The translations under genes and the position numbers were made by a program. DNA of 64,000 nt from Paenibacillus mesophilus (lineage in GTDB: Bacteria; Bacillota; Bacilli; Paenibacillales; NBRC-103111), in contig NZ_VCRA01000002.1 in the NCBI RefSeq assembly GCF_005938385.1, positions 434,001-498,000 of the forward strand, in the 5' to 3' direction. This document shows, in pieces, positions 1 through 8,700 of the stretch. How positions within the stretch are numbered: the first letter of the stretch is position 1; each line of letters begins with the position of its first letter. The notes beneath the pieces were generated by a model that saw only the letters and a list, made by a program, of their open reading frames with translations, did no database searches and had not been told where the DNA came from.

Positions 1-2
1 AC

Positions 3-893
3 GCGCTGAAGAATGATCTGCATGCGGGCATGAAGCATGGGTACGATCCGGGAACAGACGTAACCGAGGGTCTGAAAATGGCTCGGAACGCACTGACGCA
101 ATTCGATTACGGGAAGGTCAGCAAAATGACGGACGGGAAAACCGTTCGCGAATTCGAGATCAAAGCCCGCGAGCATGAAGTTGAGATTGCGAAAGGAATC
201 AAGTTCCCGGGGTGGGCGTATAACGGCACGATTCCCGGTCCGACTTTGCGCTGCACGGAGGGAGACCTTCTCCGGATCAAATTCTTGAATCAATCCTCTC
301 ACCCGCACTCCATTCATTTTCACGGCATTCACCCGACGAATATGGACGGACTCGAAGCCATCCTTCCGGGCGAATCGTTTACTTACGAGTTCGAAGCGAA
401 GCCGGCCGGCATGCAGCTGTATCATTGTCATGTCGCACCGCTGGCCAGACACATACACAAAGGGCTGTACGGGAATTTCATTATCGACCCGGTCAAACCG
501 AGACCGACCGCCAAGGAGTTCAGCATGGTCATGAACGGATTCGACCTGGATCTGGACGGCGAGAATGAAGTGTACACGGTAAACGGCTACGCCTTCGCCT
601 ATCTCCAGGAACCGATCAAAGTAAAGGCCGGCGAGCTGGTCCGGATCTATGTAAGCAATTTCACGGAATTCGATCCGATCAATTCGTTCCATCTTCACGC
701 CAACTTCTTCAACTACTACGCGACCGGCGCCGATCCGGAAGCCCGTCCCTCCTATACCGATACGATCATGCAGTGCCAAGGTGAGCGGGGCATTCTGGAA
801 ATCGTATTTCCCAAGCCCGGCCGTTATATGTTCCACGCCCATCAAAGCGAATTTGCGGAATTGGGCTGGATGGGTTTCTTTTTAGCCGAATGA
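3..893 (+). CDS. Two-domain multicopper oxidase / NirK-like cupredoxin protein (5' end missing)
   Basis: The frame is open to the left edge, so the N-terminus lies outside the window. Two cupredoxin domains are visible. The first carries HSIHFHGIH and then YHC..RHIHKGLYG; the second carries SFHLHANFF and FHAHQSEFAELGWMG. This is the copper-ligand layout of NirK-type nitrite reductases and two-domain laccases. Where NirK has the axial type 1 Met five residues after the type 1 His, this protein has Leu. The catalytic Asp of the NirK HNVDFH motif is replaced by His. It is therefore more likely a multicopper oxidase than a nitrite reductase. A ZIP metal transporter gene follows 21 bp downstream, suggesting a metal-oxidation and uptake operon. 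Substrate unknown. Confidence 0.85.
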   Translation, partial: ALKNDLHAGMKHGYDPGTDVTEGLKMARNALTQFDYGKVSKMTDGKTVREFEIKAREHEVEIAKGIKFPGWAYNGTIPGPTLRCTEGDLLRIKFLNQSSHPHSIHFHGIHPTNMDGLEAILPGESFTYEFEAKPAGMQLYHCHVAPLARHIHKGLYGNFIIDPVKPRPTAKEFSMVMNGFDLDLDGENEVYTVNGYAFAYLQEPIKVKAGELVRIYVSNFTEFDPINSFHLHANFFNYYATGADPEARPSYTDTIMQCQGERGILEIVFPKPGRYMFHAHQSEFAELGWMGFFLAE

Positions 894-914
894 GGAAGGA
901 GGGAGAGGGCGAAT

Positions 915-2129
915 ATGAGCAATCTGGGTATGAATCCTATGGACCGTAATATCAGCCATGGCAGAGGGAAAATGCTGCTTCTCGGAATTTTGCCGCTGAT
1001 TCTCCTCATCGCTTTGGTGACGGGAATTGCCGTACTCGGTACCGGGGTGGAGAACGAGCCTGCTGCGCCGATCGAAGTACTGAACGTGGAGAAAATCAAA
1101 TTGACGGATGACGGGTTCGAGGTCAAAGTGTTGAACTCCGGGCCGGAAGAGGTGACGATCGCGCAAGTCGTCGTGGACGATTCGTTCTGGAACGCTTCCT
1201 ACGATCCGGGGCCGATCTTGGCTCGCTTCGGTCATGCGATCGTGCATATTCCGTATCCGTGGGTAGCCGGCGATCCGCACGAGATCAAATTCATCACCTC
1301 GAACGGGCTGATTTTCTCCGGTGAGGTCGCGGCCGCCGCATTGACGCCGGTTGCCGATGGGAACCGGTTTGCGCAGTACGCTTTGATCGGATTTTACGTA
1401 GGGATCGTCCCGGTAGGATTAGGGCTGTTGTGGTACCCGTTCATGAGGCGCTTTTCGACGAAAGGGATGCACGCCATTCTTGCTTTTACGGTCGGTCTGT
1501 TGTTTTTCCTGTTCGTCGATACGCTCGAGGAAGGATTCGAGATGGCTGCGGAGGCGCCGGGCGTGTTTCAGGGAACGGGTCTCGTCTGGTTCGGAGCGTT
1601 GCTCAGCTTCTTGTTCTTGATTGCGGTCGACCAGATGAACAGCCGGAAAATGCGGCACGCCCCCGCGAGCGGCAAACGGATCTCGTATAAGCTGGCGACG
1701 GGAATCGGCTTGCATAACTTCGGCGAAGGGTTGGCGATCGGTGCCGCTTTTGCCGTAGGGGAGTCGGCGCTCGGAACGTTTCTCGTGATCGGATTTACGC
1801 TGCACAATATTACGGAAGGGGTGGGCATTGCCGCACCGCTGCTGAAAGACCGACCGACCTGGAAAACGTTCGCGGCGCTAGCCGCCATAGCGGGAGCCCC
1901 GGCCATATTGGGTACTTGGACGGGCGGATTCATATTCGATCCGACGTTCGCCGCGCTGTTCTTCGGGATCGGGGCAGGCGCCATCCTGCAAGTCATCTAC
2001 GTCATATCCAAGATGGTAATCCGAGAATCGACGGAAAAAGGATATCCGGCCGTATCGTGGGCGAACTTCAGCGGAATTACGATCGGTATGCTCGTGATGT
2101 ACGCGACTGCGCTGCTCGTAAATTTTTAA
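915..2129 (+). CDS. ZIP-family metal transporter with extra N-terminal extracytoplasmic domain
   Basis: 404 residues. An N-terminal membrane segment (about 20-43) is followed by roughly 100 residues of soluble, beta-rich sequence, then a ZIP-type core of about eight membrane helices. The metal-site motifs of ZIP helices 4 and 5 are present: HNFGEGLAIG and HNITEGVGIA. ZIP proteins import Zn, Fe or Mn; the substrate here cannot be read from sequence. The start follows a GGAGGGAG-type site. It lies 21 bp after the copper oxidase gene and ahead of a strong terminator, so the two probably share one transcript. The N-terminal domain is an addition to the usual ZIP layout and may interact with the oxidase outside the membrane (inference). 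Confidence 0.88.
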   Translation: MSNLGMNPMDRNISHGRGKMLLLGILPLILLIALVTGIAVLGTGVENEPAAPIEVLNVEKIKLTDDGFEVKVLNSGPEEVTIAQVVVDDSFWNASYDPGPILARFGHAIVHIPYPWVAGDPHEIKFITSNGLIFSGEVAAAALTPVADGNRFAQYALIGFYVGIVPVGLGLLWYPFMRRFSTKGMHAILAFTVGLLFFLFVDTLEEGFEMAAEAPGVFQGTGLVWFGALLSFLFLIAVDQMNSRKMRHAPASGKRISYKLATGIGLHNFGEGLAIGAAFAVGESALGTFLVIGFTLHNITEGVGIAAPLLKDRPTWKTFAALAAIAGAPAILGTWTGGFIFDPTFAALFFGIGAGAILQVIYVISKMVIRESTEKGYPAVSWANFSGITIGMLVMYATALLVNF

Positions 2130-2147
2130 CCGATAAGATGTGAACTG

Positions 2148-2173
2148 ACACCGCCAAGGAGGGCGGTGTTTTT
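2148..2173 (+). terminator. Rho-independent terminator of the oxidase/ZIP operon
   Basis: Perfect 8-bp stem ACACCGCC / GGCGGTGT with a 6-nt loop, followed by a run of T, 18 bp after the ZIP stop codon. Confidence 0.85.
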
Positions 2174-2295
2174 GCTTACGACGGCGGAAATAAGTGATCA
2201 ATTCGTGTCGGGTACCGGAAGGATAATACGGTATTTCATGGAATATATTGAATGTACTAGAAAGATGACAAATCGGCATAAGGGAGGGATGACAA

Positions 2296-3093
2296 TTGTA
2301 CAGCGTAGTTGGCATACGTTTCAAGAAGGGAAGCAAACTGTTTTATTTCGACCCCGGGGATTTGCAACTGGAGCAAGACCAGCATGTTATTGTAGACACC
2401 GTACGCGGCTTGGAGTTCGGGAAAGTCGTCGTAGGCAAAAGAATGGTAAAAGAGCAGGACGTCGTGCTGCCCTTGAAGCCGGTTATCCGGGTCGCCGGAA
2501 GCGACGATTATGGAATCGTCGAGAAAAATAAGCGGGACGCCGAAGCTGCGCTCGCCTCGCATTTCAACAAATTCAAAGAGCTGAAGATGAAAGTGGTCGA
2601 CGCCGAGTGGACGTTCGATCGAAGCAAAATTTTTTTCTATTACACGGCCGACAGCAGAGTCGATTTCCGCGAATTGGTCAAATATCTCGGCAGCGTCTTT
2701 CGCACGCGGGTAGAGCTTAGACATATCGGCGTCCGCGACGAAGCCAAGTTAATCGGCGGACTCGGTCCTTGCGGCCGCATCCTTTGCTGCTCCTCTTTTT
2801 TGGGCGAGCTCGAACCGGTTTCCATCAAGATGGCCAAAGATCAGAACTTGTCGTTGAATCCTGCGAAAATATCCGGGCTATGCGGCAAGCTGATGTGCTG
2901 CCTCCGCTTCGAACTCGATCATTACGAGCGTTCCAACGAGTCGCTGCCGAAGGTCGGTCAATCGATTCACACCTCATACGGACAAGGCAAAGTGCTGGGA
3001 GTCCATGAATCGAATCATCGTATACGCGTAAAGTTCCAAGGAGCCGACAACATTAAAGAATTCGAGTTGGATGACCCGACTATCAATTGGTAA
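2296..3093 (+). CDS. ricT: RicT (YaaT), PSP1-domain Fe-S protein
   Basis: 265 residues, starting at TTG 7-8 bp after AAGGGAGGG; no nearer ATG fits. The PSP1 core covers about residues 60-175. Two Cys clusters, CGRILCC and CGKLMCC, are the signature of RicT/YaaT. In Bacillus subtilis RicT forms the RicAFT (YmcA-YlbF-YaaT) complex, which binds Fe-S clusters, acts with RNase Y in mRNA processing and promotes sporulation, competence and biofilm formation. Length and motifs match the family. The usual holB/yabA neighbours are absent here, so the local context is not the one typical of Bacillus. Function by homology is secure. Confidence 0.93.
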   Translation: MYSVVGIRFKKGSKLFYFDPGDLQLEQDQHVIVDTVRGLEFGKVVVGKRMVKEQDVVLPLKPVIRVAGSDDYGIVEKNKRDAEAALASHFNKFKELKMKVVDAEWTFDRSKIFFYYTADSRVDFRELVKYLGSVFRTRVELRHIGVRDEAKLIGGLGPCGRILCCSSFLGELEPVSIKMAKDQNLSLNPAKISGLCGKLMCCLRFELDHYERSNESLPKVGQSIHTSYGQGKVLGVHESNHRIRVKFQGADNIKEFELDDPTINW

Positions 3094-3232
3094 CTGACAG
3101 GTTGTACAGCCGCTTTATCTAAAATAAGAAAAAAACCATGTCGACTGTACCGCGGTCGATATGATCATGAAATAAGCAAGATCGCGATGCGAGAAGCAGC
3201 ATAGAAGCCCGTTATAGATAGTCCGATTCCAG

Positions 3233-3257
3233 TCCGCGCATTCCGCGGATTTTTTTT
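3233..3257 (+). terminator. Rho-independent terminator downstream of ricT
   Basis: Stem TCCGCG / CGCGGA with a 5-nt loop followed by eight T. It lies 140 bp after the ricT stop with no gene between. Confidence 0.75.
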
Positions 3258-3369
3258 GTTCGGCTTTCCCGATTTTCCCGCTAAGAAATGAACATAACCA
3301 AACTTTATCTGTTTTGCGTCGAAGTCATGCTTGTATAATAGGAACAACTAATTTCGGGGGTGTTCGATC

Positions 3370-3429
3370 ATGTCACGAATCAAATCTGCCGTCACGTTAT
3401 TTAAGGTGTATAAAGAAAACGACCGGTAG
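3370..3429 (+). CDS. Possible 19-residue small ORF or leader peptide ahead of the MFS gene
   Basis: ATG 7 bp after GGGGGTG; encodes 19 residues beginning MSRIKSAVTLF, basic and weakly amphipathic. A TATAAT-like box lies at 3334-3339 without a convincing -35. The stop is 50-90 bp before the MFS start. The 386-bp gap between ricT and the MFS gene holds nothing else recognisable apart from the ricT terminator. It could be a leader peptide, a small membrane-active protein or chance. Confidence 0.3.
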   Translation: MSRIKSAVTLFKVYKENDR

Positions 3430-3518
3430 AGCATACGCGCGCAGCTAACGCGGCGTAACATGTCGGGACGGGCGCGAACGTGTCAACTCTGCCGGCGTCA
3501 GAGAGGCGGACCCGACTT

Positions 3519-4766
3519 ATGATGATGCTACAAGCACCGCACGTTTATATCCTCATTGGATTCATGACTTCGCTCGCCAATGCGACGATGTTTACGACTT
3601 ATGCGGTATATCAGGTAATCGCGCTTGGGTTGACCCCCCTTCAATTGCTGTTGGTGGGAATGGTTTTGGAAGTAACCGTACTCGTTTTTGAAGGTATCAC
3701 CGGAGTCATGGCCGATGTATACAGCCGCAGACGGTCCGTCATTATCGGCATGTTCGTGCTTGGCATCGGCTTCCTGCTGGAAGGCGGAGCCATATGGCTT
3801 GCGGAAGCGAGTCCGCTCCTATCGGCGTTCATGTGGCTGCTGCTGGCGCAGGTCATCTTCGGGATCGGCGCTACGTTCGTTAGCGGAGCGGATACGGCTT
3901 GGATCGTCGATGAGGTTGGGGAAGAGAACGCCGGCCGCATTTTTCTGAAAGCGAAGCGTATAGGTCTGTTTGGCACATTGACCGGCATCGCGCTAAGCGT
4001 AGGATTGTCGGCGCTCGGACCGAACCTTCCTTACGTCACTGGAGGCGTCATGTATGTGATGCTGGGCGTGTTTCTGGTCTTCGGCATGAAAGAGACGAAG
4101 TTTGCGAGTGCCGAGAACGGCAGCTTTGCTGTATCACATTGGAGCAGCATGAAAGCTACTTGGTTGTACGGGACCCGTGTATTCCGGCGCAATCCCGTGC
4201 TGCTTATGATTATGATCGTCACGATATTCGGAGGCGCTGCATCGGAAGGATACGACCGATTATGGCAGGCCCATCTTATCGTCGATGTCGGACTTCCGCT
4301 GGACGATCGGTTCGCGCCGGCTGTATGGTTCGGGCTTATTGCCGTACTTTCCACTATGCTGAGCTTGATCGTGATATGGATCGCAGAGAAACGAATCGAT
4401 ATGAGCAGCGAGCGGGTTGCGTTCCGCGGCATGCTTGTGCTGACAGCGGCGCGAATCGCAGCCATCGTCGGCTTGGCGTTCTCGTCCGATTTCGCGGGGG
4501 CGCTGGCCGCCGTCCTGCTGTACGATATCGTACGGACACTGAGCGGTCCGGTTTACGATGCTTGGCTTAACCTGAACATCGACAGCAAATCGCGGGCTAC
4601 CGTACTATCGATGATGAGTCAATCAGACGCGCTCGGCCAAACGGCCGGAGGCCCTTTCGTCGGATGGATCGGCAGCCGGTTCTCCATCCGGGCGTCTCTC
4701 GTAGCCGCCGCCGTGCTGCTTTCTCCGATTTTGGGCGTGTATGTCCGTGTGCTGCGCAGACGTTGA
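3519..4766 (+). CDS. Major facilitator superfamily transporter
   Basis: About 415 hydrophobic residues with roughly 12 predicted membrane helices and a basic cytoplasmic loop after helix 2 (DVYSRRRSVIIG), typical of MFS proteins. A drug:proton antiporter or sugar permease role is possible, but no motif fixes the substrate. The ATG at 3519 has GAGAGG 12 bp upstream. An in-frame GTG at 3480 would add 13 residues but lacks a convincing ribosome binding site, so the start is uncertain. It stands alone, possibly behind the small ORF at 3370. The 196 bp that follow show no clear terminator. Confidence 0.85.
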   Translation: MMMLQAPHVYILIGFMTSLANATMFTTYAVYQVIALGLTPLQLLLVGMVLEVTVLVFEGITGVMADVYSRRRSVIIGMFVLGIGFLLEGGAIWLAEASPLLSAFMWLLLAQVIFGIGATFVSGADTAWIVDEVGEENAGRIFLKAKRIGLFGTLTGIALSVGLSALGPNLPYVTGGVMYVMLGVFLVFGMKETKFASAENGSFAVSHWSSMKATWLYGTRVFRRNPVLLMIMIVTIFGGAASEGYDRLWQAHLIVDVGLPLDDRFAPAVWFGLIAVLSTMLSLIVIWIAEKRIDMSSERVAFRGMLVLTAARIAAIVGLAFSSDFAGALAAVLLYDIVRTLSGPVYDAWLNLNIDSKSRATVLSMMSQSDALGQTAGGPFVGWIGSRFSIRASLVAAAVLLSPILGVYVRVLRRR

Positions 4767-4962
4767 AGCAAACAGCCGCCGGACTTTCTTTGCGAAGGGT
4801 GCCATTTCCGTCAGGAGGACCGTGTAGCCAATCGACCGGTCAAATGGTAATCTAGGTTACGAGACAAGGGTGGCCGACATGCCCTGAGACGGGGAGCGCA
4901 ACGTTGAATCGTTCTACAAGGCTCGCTTGCACGATCATTCCATATAAGGACGTGAAGAAACT

Positions 4963-5889
4963 ATGGCGGAACATCGGTTTGTACCCCAGTCGTATTGGAA
5001 TACGATAGGCTCGCACGCACCCGCGCTATACGTGAACAGCGGCGACACGGTTGAGACGACGACGGTGGATGCCCGGGGATGGGACAAGGAAGGCGGCCAG
5101 GCGGCCGCGAGAGGCAACCCGATGACCGGTCCGATCCATGTTGCGGGCGCAGAGCCGGGGGATACGCTTGCCATCCGGTTCGAGCGCATCGTGCCAGACC
5201 GGGAATGGGCATGGGCGTCCGACGTGCTGTCGCTGGGCGTGGTCGAGCCGGAGTATGTATCCCGGCTGCCGGAGGCGCAAATACGCCGCTGGAAAGTGGA
5301 TGCGGCGGCAGGCTATGCCGAGCTGGAGGAAGCGTCGACCGGCTATTGGGCCGGCCGTCGGCTCCCGCTGAGTCCGTTTCTTGGCTGCTTCGGCGTAGCG
5401 CCGTCGCGGGGGCAAGCGATATCGACAGCAACTTCGGGCGAGCACGGCGGAAATATGGATTACCGCGGCTTTGTAGCCGGGGTGACGGCCTATTTCCCCG
5501 TGTTCGCAGAAGGCGCTCTGCTGCATCTTGGCGACGGCCACGCCCTTCAGGGAGACGGAGAAATTGCCGGGACCGGATTGGAAATATCGATGTCCGTCCG
5601 TTTCAGCGTCCGGGTCTTGAAAGGCTGCAAGAGTGGTTGGCCACGCGGCGAGACTCCCGACCATATATTTACGGTAGGCAATGCCAGGCCGCTCGATCAG
5701 GCGCTGCAGCATGCTACGACCGAGATGCAGCGCTGGCTGACGGAGGGTTATGGCATGACGATGCAGGAAGCGAGCCAACTGCTCGGTCAGGCGGTGGAGT
5801 ACGATGTAGCGAACGTGTATAATCCGGCGTACTCGATGGTGTGCAAGCTGAGCAAGCGGCTTCTGCCGGACGTCCCGGTTATGAGCTAA
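4963..5889 (+). CDS. Acetamidase/formamidase family hydrolase
   Basis: 308 residues matching the FmdA/AmdA fold family: a beta-rich start with the Gly-Asp turn of VNSGDTVE, the metal-site region MTGPIHVAGAEPGD, a central GEHGGNMD segment and LHLGDGHALQGDGE. The last two are strongly conserved in this family. It hydrolyses short amides such as formamide or acetamide to the acid and ammonia, or related compounds. It is cytosolic with no signal peptide. The ATG follows AAGGACGTGAAG. It is monocistronic by spacing, and the neighbours do not suggest a pathway. The family call is firm; the substrate is not. Confidence 0.88.
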   Translation: MAEHRFVPQSYWNTIGSHAPALYVNSGDTVETTTVDARGWDKEGGQAAARGNPMTGPIHVAGAEPGDTLAIRFERIVPDREWAWASDVLSLGVVEPEYVSRLPEAQIRRWKVDAAAGYAELEEASTGYWAGRRLPLSPFLGCFGVAPSRGQAISTATSGEHGGNMDYRGFVAGVTAYFPVFAEGALLHLGDGHALQGDGEIAGTGLEISMSVRFSVRVLKGCKSGWPRGETPDHIFTVGNARPLDQALQHATTEMQRWLTEGYGMTMQEASQLLGQAVEYDVANVYNPAYSMVCKLSKRLLPDVPVMS

Positions 5890-5998
5890 GCTGAATAAAA
5901 ATAGCAATCCAAAAGAAACCGCAGCTCCCTTTCTATGCTACTATTTCAATAGAGCGCAAATGCAGACGCAAAAAATATGGAATGAGGAGCGATACGCC

Positions 5999-6448
5999 AT
6001 GCAAAAAATTAGCCCTTTTCTTTGGTTCGACGGCAATGCCGAGGAGGCGATCAATTTTTATATCTCCATTTTCAAAAACTCGAAGATCGAGAGCCTCGTT
6101 CGCCATGGCGATACGGTCATGAGCGGGACTTTCCGGATCGAAGGACAACAGTTTATGGCGTTGAACGGCGGCCCGCATTTCAGCTTCTCACCGGCCATCT
6201 CCTTCTTCGTGAGCTGCGAGACGCAGCAGGAAGTGGACGAACTGTGGGAGAAGCTGTCCGAAGGCGGAGAGAAACAAAGATGCGGCTGGTTGAAGGACAA
6301 ATTCGGCGTATCGTGGCAAATCATTCCTACCGCGTTGGGACAGTTGATGCATGATAAGGATCCCGAGAAAGCGGGAAGAGTCATGCAGGCGATGATGCAA
6401 ATGGACAAGATCGATATTGAAGCTTTGAGAAAAGCGTACGACGGGTAA
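5999..6448 (+). CDS. VOC-family protein (PhnB / 3-demethylubiquinone methyltransferase-like)
   Basis: 149 residues from the ATG 9 bp after GAGGAG. The pattern FLWFDGNAEEAINFYISIF, then SGTFRIEGQQFMALNGG and FGVSWQIIP, is the glyoxalase-like PhnB-type fold, often annotated as 3-demethylubiquinone-9 3-methyltransferase. These small proteins form dimers, and their substrates are mostly unknown. The methyltransferase gene 53 bp downstream on the same strand may be cotranscribed. An upstream in-frame ATG (5960) lacks a ribosome binding site and was not used. Confidence 0.88.
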   Translation: MQKISPFLWFDGNAEEAINFYISIFKNSKIESLVRHGDTVMSGTFRIEGQQFMALNGGPHFSFSPAISFFVSCETQQEVDELWEKLSEGGEKQRCGWLKDKFGVSWQIIPTALGQLMHDKDPEKAGRVMQAMMQMDKIDIEALRKAYDG

Positions 6449-6501
6449 CGCACGGCTACGAACCGGTCTGGTTCGAGCAGGAAAACGGCGGAGAGCCCCC
6501 T

Positions 6502-7260
6502 ATGAATACATTTGTATATAAACAATTTTACGACAAGGTTGGACAACGAAACGGATGGGATTTCAGCAAATTGAACGTTATAACCGAAGGGGCGCTGTGG
6601 GAATTCGAGCAAGAAGTAGCGGCAAGATGTACGAAGTCCGATCTATTGCTCGATATCGGGACCGGCGGTGGAGAAAGATTGCTGTCTCTCGCCGATGCCG
6701 CCTTGCTGCTTGTAGGTATCGACCATTCGTTCCCTATGATCCGGGCCGCCAATGCCAATTTGGAGAAGGCAAAGAAACCGAACGTGCGCTTTCTGCATAT
6801 GGATGCTGAAAACTTGCGGTTTCCTTCCGGCTTTTTTCAAATAGCTGCATGTCGTCAGTCTCATTTCGATGCCGGGCAGGTGGCAAATGTTCTGGCTCAA
6901 GGCGGGATATTCCTCACCCAGCAAGTAGGCGAGCGCGATAAAAACAACCTTACGCAAGCGTTCGGACGGGGACAACATGGTGGGAACGGTGACGGGGTTT
7001 TAAAGGATCGGTACGTATCCGAGCTTGCTGAAGCCGGTTTTACCGATATTCGATCTTTCGAATACGATGCGGCGGAATACTATGAATCGTTCGAAGACTT
7101 AGTATTTCTTCTGAAACATACTCCGATCATTCCTGATTTCGGCGAAAATGACGATGATTTCGATATCCTGCATCATTTTATTGAAGAGCATCAAACCGAC
7201 AAAGGAATTAAGACCAATTCGCATCGTTTTATGATCACTGCCGTTCTGTCATCAGGCTGA
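6502..7260 (+). CDS. Class I SAM-dependent methyltransferase
   Basis: 252 residues. Motif I is LLDIGTGGGERLLSL at about residue 50, followed by an acidic strand end (GIDHS) and motif II-like FLHMDAENLRFPSGFF, the standard Rossmann arrangement for S-adenosylmethionine binding. The residue after motif II (ACRQSHFD) is where the acceptor would bind, but the substrate is unknown. The start ATG follows a weak GGAGAG. It lies 53 bp after the VOC gene. The C-terminal 80 residues are acidic and not shared with the core fold. Confidence 0.85.
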   Translation: MNTFVYKQFYDKVGQRNGWDFSKLNVITEGALWEFEQEVAARCTKSDLLLDIGTGGGERLLSLADAALLLVGIDHSFPMIRAANANLEKAKKPNVRFLHMDAENLRFPSGFFQIAACRQSHFDAGQVANVLAQGGIFLTQQVGERDKNNLTQAFGRGQHGGNGDGVLKDRYVSELAEAGFTDIRSFEYDAAEYYESFEDLVFLLKHTPIIPDFGENDDDFDILHHFIEEHQTDKGIKTNSHRFMITAVLSSG

Positions 7261-7466
7261 GGATAGACATAGAATTGCGTTCGGGTGACGAACAGGATCC
7301 CCGATGCTAGAGGCTGCCGCTACGATATGGCAGTCTTGTTTGCGTTTACGGGTCATTATAAAAGGAGTTTTTTGCCGGAAGGGCAGAGGAAATGGTGCAA
7401 CAAAAGAAGGAAGTACACCGTCGTTAAGATGTAATGGAAACGGGGATAAACTTGGGAGGAGAAGGT

Positions 7467-7973
7467 ATGAAACGAGCGGTCGCTGCCATTGCGGTTGTAT
7501 TCCTGCTATTCGTCCCAGTGCTTCCCGTACACGGGTTATCGTGCGCGCAGCCGAGGCCGGTAGTCGAAGAGTTCGCTTCGAGCGAATTGGTATTTCGCGG
7601 CACGGTGAGCGGCAAGAAACGAACCGAAGCCGGAGTGGCGGTCACATTCACGGTGCATGAAGTATGGAAGGGGACGGCCTCCCGCAAGGTGGAATTGTTG
7701 GAAAGCGATATGTGGCTCGAGTTCCAAACCGGCAAGCAATACTTGGTATACGTAGATGAGGACCGGGACGCCCGGCGTGCCAATCTATGCGGAAACACGA
7801 AGCTGTGGGACAGAGGCATTGTAGATGCGGCTTCGTTCGGCGTCCCGTCGATAGCCAAATTTGCCGAGCCGGTTTCTGCATTCACGGTATGGCGGATAGC
7901 GGCTTTGATCGGAGCGGCAGCGGCGGCCTATATCACATACAAGGTTTGGCGACGCCGTCGTTTAACGCGATAA
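7467..7973 (+). CDS. Secreted, C-terminally anchored TIMP/NTR-like domain protein
   Basis: 168 residues from the ATG 4 bp after GGGAGGAGAAGG. An N-terminal signal peptide (about residues 1-24) is followed by LSCAQPRPVVEEFASSELVFRG, then TFTVHEVWKG and YLVYVD...LCGN. This pattern is seen in bacterial proteins with a netrin/TIMP-like OB fold, where the first mature Cys pairs with a later Cys. A C-terminal hydrophobic helix with a basic tail (about 140-168) would anchor it to the membrane. The role is unknown; related bacterial proteins are uncharacterised. It ends before a strong hairpin facing the convergent GNAT gene. Confidence 0.72.
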   Translation: MKRAVAAIAVVFLLFVPVLPVHGLSCAQPRPVVEEFASSELVFRGTVSGKKRTEAGVAVTFTVHEVWKGTASRKVELLESDMWLEFQTGKQYLVYVDEDRDARRANLCGNTKLWDRGIVDAASFGVPSIAKFAEPVSAFTVWRIAALIGAAAAAYITYKVWRRRRLTR

Positions 7974-8052
7974 GAGCGGTTCGAAAAGCCGGGAATCGGT
8001 TTTTCGCAAATAACAGTTGTTATTAATAAAAGCGCGAAGATTTGGTTTTCCC

Positions 8053-8093
8053 CCCCAATCTCTCCGGAGGCGGAGAAATTGGGGTTTGTTTTT
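8053..8093 (+). terminator. Terminator between convergent genes
   Basis: CCCCAATCTCTCCG pairs with CGGAGAAATTGGGG (one mismatch, 4-nt loop), followed by TTTGTTTTT on the plus strand. It terminates the plus-strand gene; the minus side lacks a T run. Confidence 0.85.
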
Positions 8094-8493
8094 ACAGCGT
8101 TTTGCGCAAACTGATCGATTTGGGATACGTAAACTCGAAGCCGTACTTTTGATACGTACCGATAGCCGACACATCGGCCATGATCAGAACTTCGGCTCCT
8201 TTCGGAGCATGCCGATTCAAATATTCCGTAATCTCGTTCATGATGATCGTATCCAGCCCTTCGCCTTGATGAGCGGGAGAGACGACGAGATCGACAATTT
8301 GAAAATAACAGGCTCCATCCCCAATGAGCCGGCCCATGGCGACAAGCTCTGCATCATCGTCCCTCATGATTACCGAAAAAATCGAATGGCCAAGTGCCGT
8401 TCCCGCTGCCGAGTCATCCTTCGAACCGAAGTCTGCGGCAATTCTCAATTCCACATATTCCTTCGAGTCCGGTACTTCATGCGAAAGTTTCAT
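8092..8493 (-). CDS. GNAT-family N-acetyltransferase with altered CoA loop
   Basis: 133 residues from the ATG 7 bp after AAGGGAG; a longer frame to 8541 has no ribosome binding site. The GNAT core is VDLVVSPAHQGEGLDTIIM followed by the late strand YQKYGFEF. The acetyl-CoA pyrophosphate loop normally reads Q/R-x-x-G-x-G/A; here it is QGEGLD, with Asp at the last position, which may weaken cofactor binding. The acceptor is unknown. It is transcribed alone, converging on the TIMP-like gene and divergent from the MerR gene. Confidence 0.82.
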   Translation of the reverse strand: MKLSHEVPDSKEYVELRIAADFGSKDDSAAGTALGHSIFSVIMRDDDAELVAMGRLIGDGACYFQIVDLVVSPAHQGEGLDTIIMNEITEYLNRHAPKGAEVLIMADVSAIGTYQKYGFEFTYPKSISLRKTL

Positions 8494-8636
8494 TCGGATT
8501 CTCCCTTTCTTATACCGTGAAATCATCATTCCATAAACCATTCTACAACATTAATGCAAGTGAGAAGGTATTGCTCCATCAGTCTTGAAATGAATGACGA
8601 AGTTTATTTTAGCACTTTAATGTTCTAATCTAATGT

Positions 8637-8665
8637 TTGCAGGTGTCGAACGCATCTGGTATAGT
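8637..8665 (+). promoter_or_regulatory. SigmaA-type promoter of the MerR gene
   Basis: TTGCAG, 17-bp spacer, TATAGT, ending 35 bp before the start codon. Confidence 0.6.
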
Positions 8666-8700
8666 GGTCTTCTACTTTTTGACGCCGAGGAGGCGTGGGA

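Noticed and set aside
5026..5907. 293-codon minus-strand frame opposite the formamidase-family gene
   Set aside because: No motif, no start signals, full overlap with a well-supported gene.
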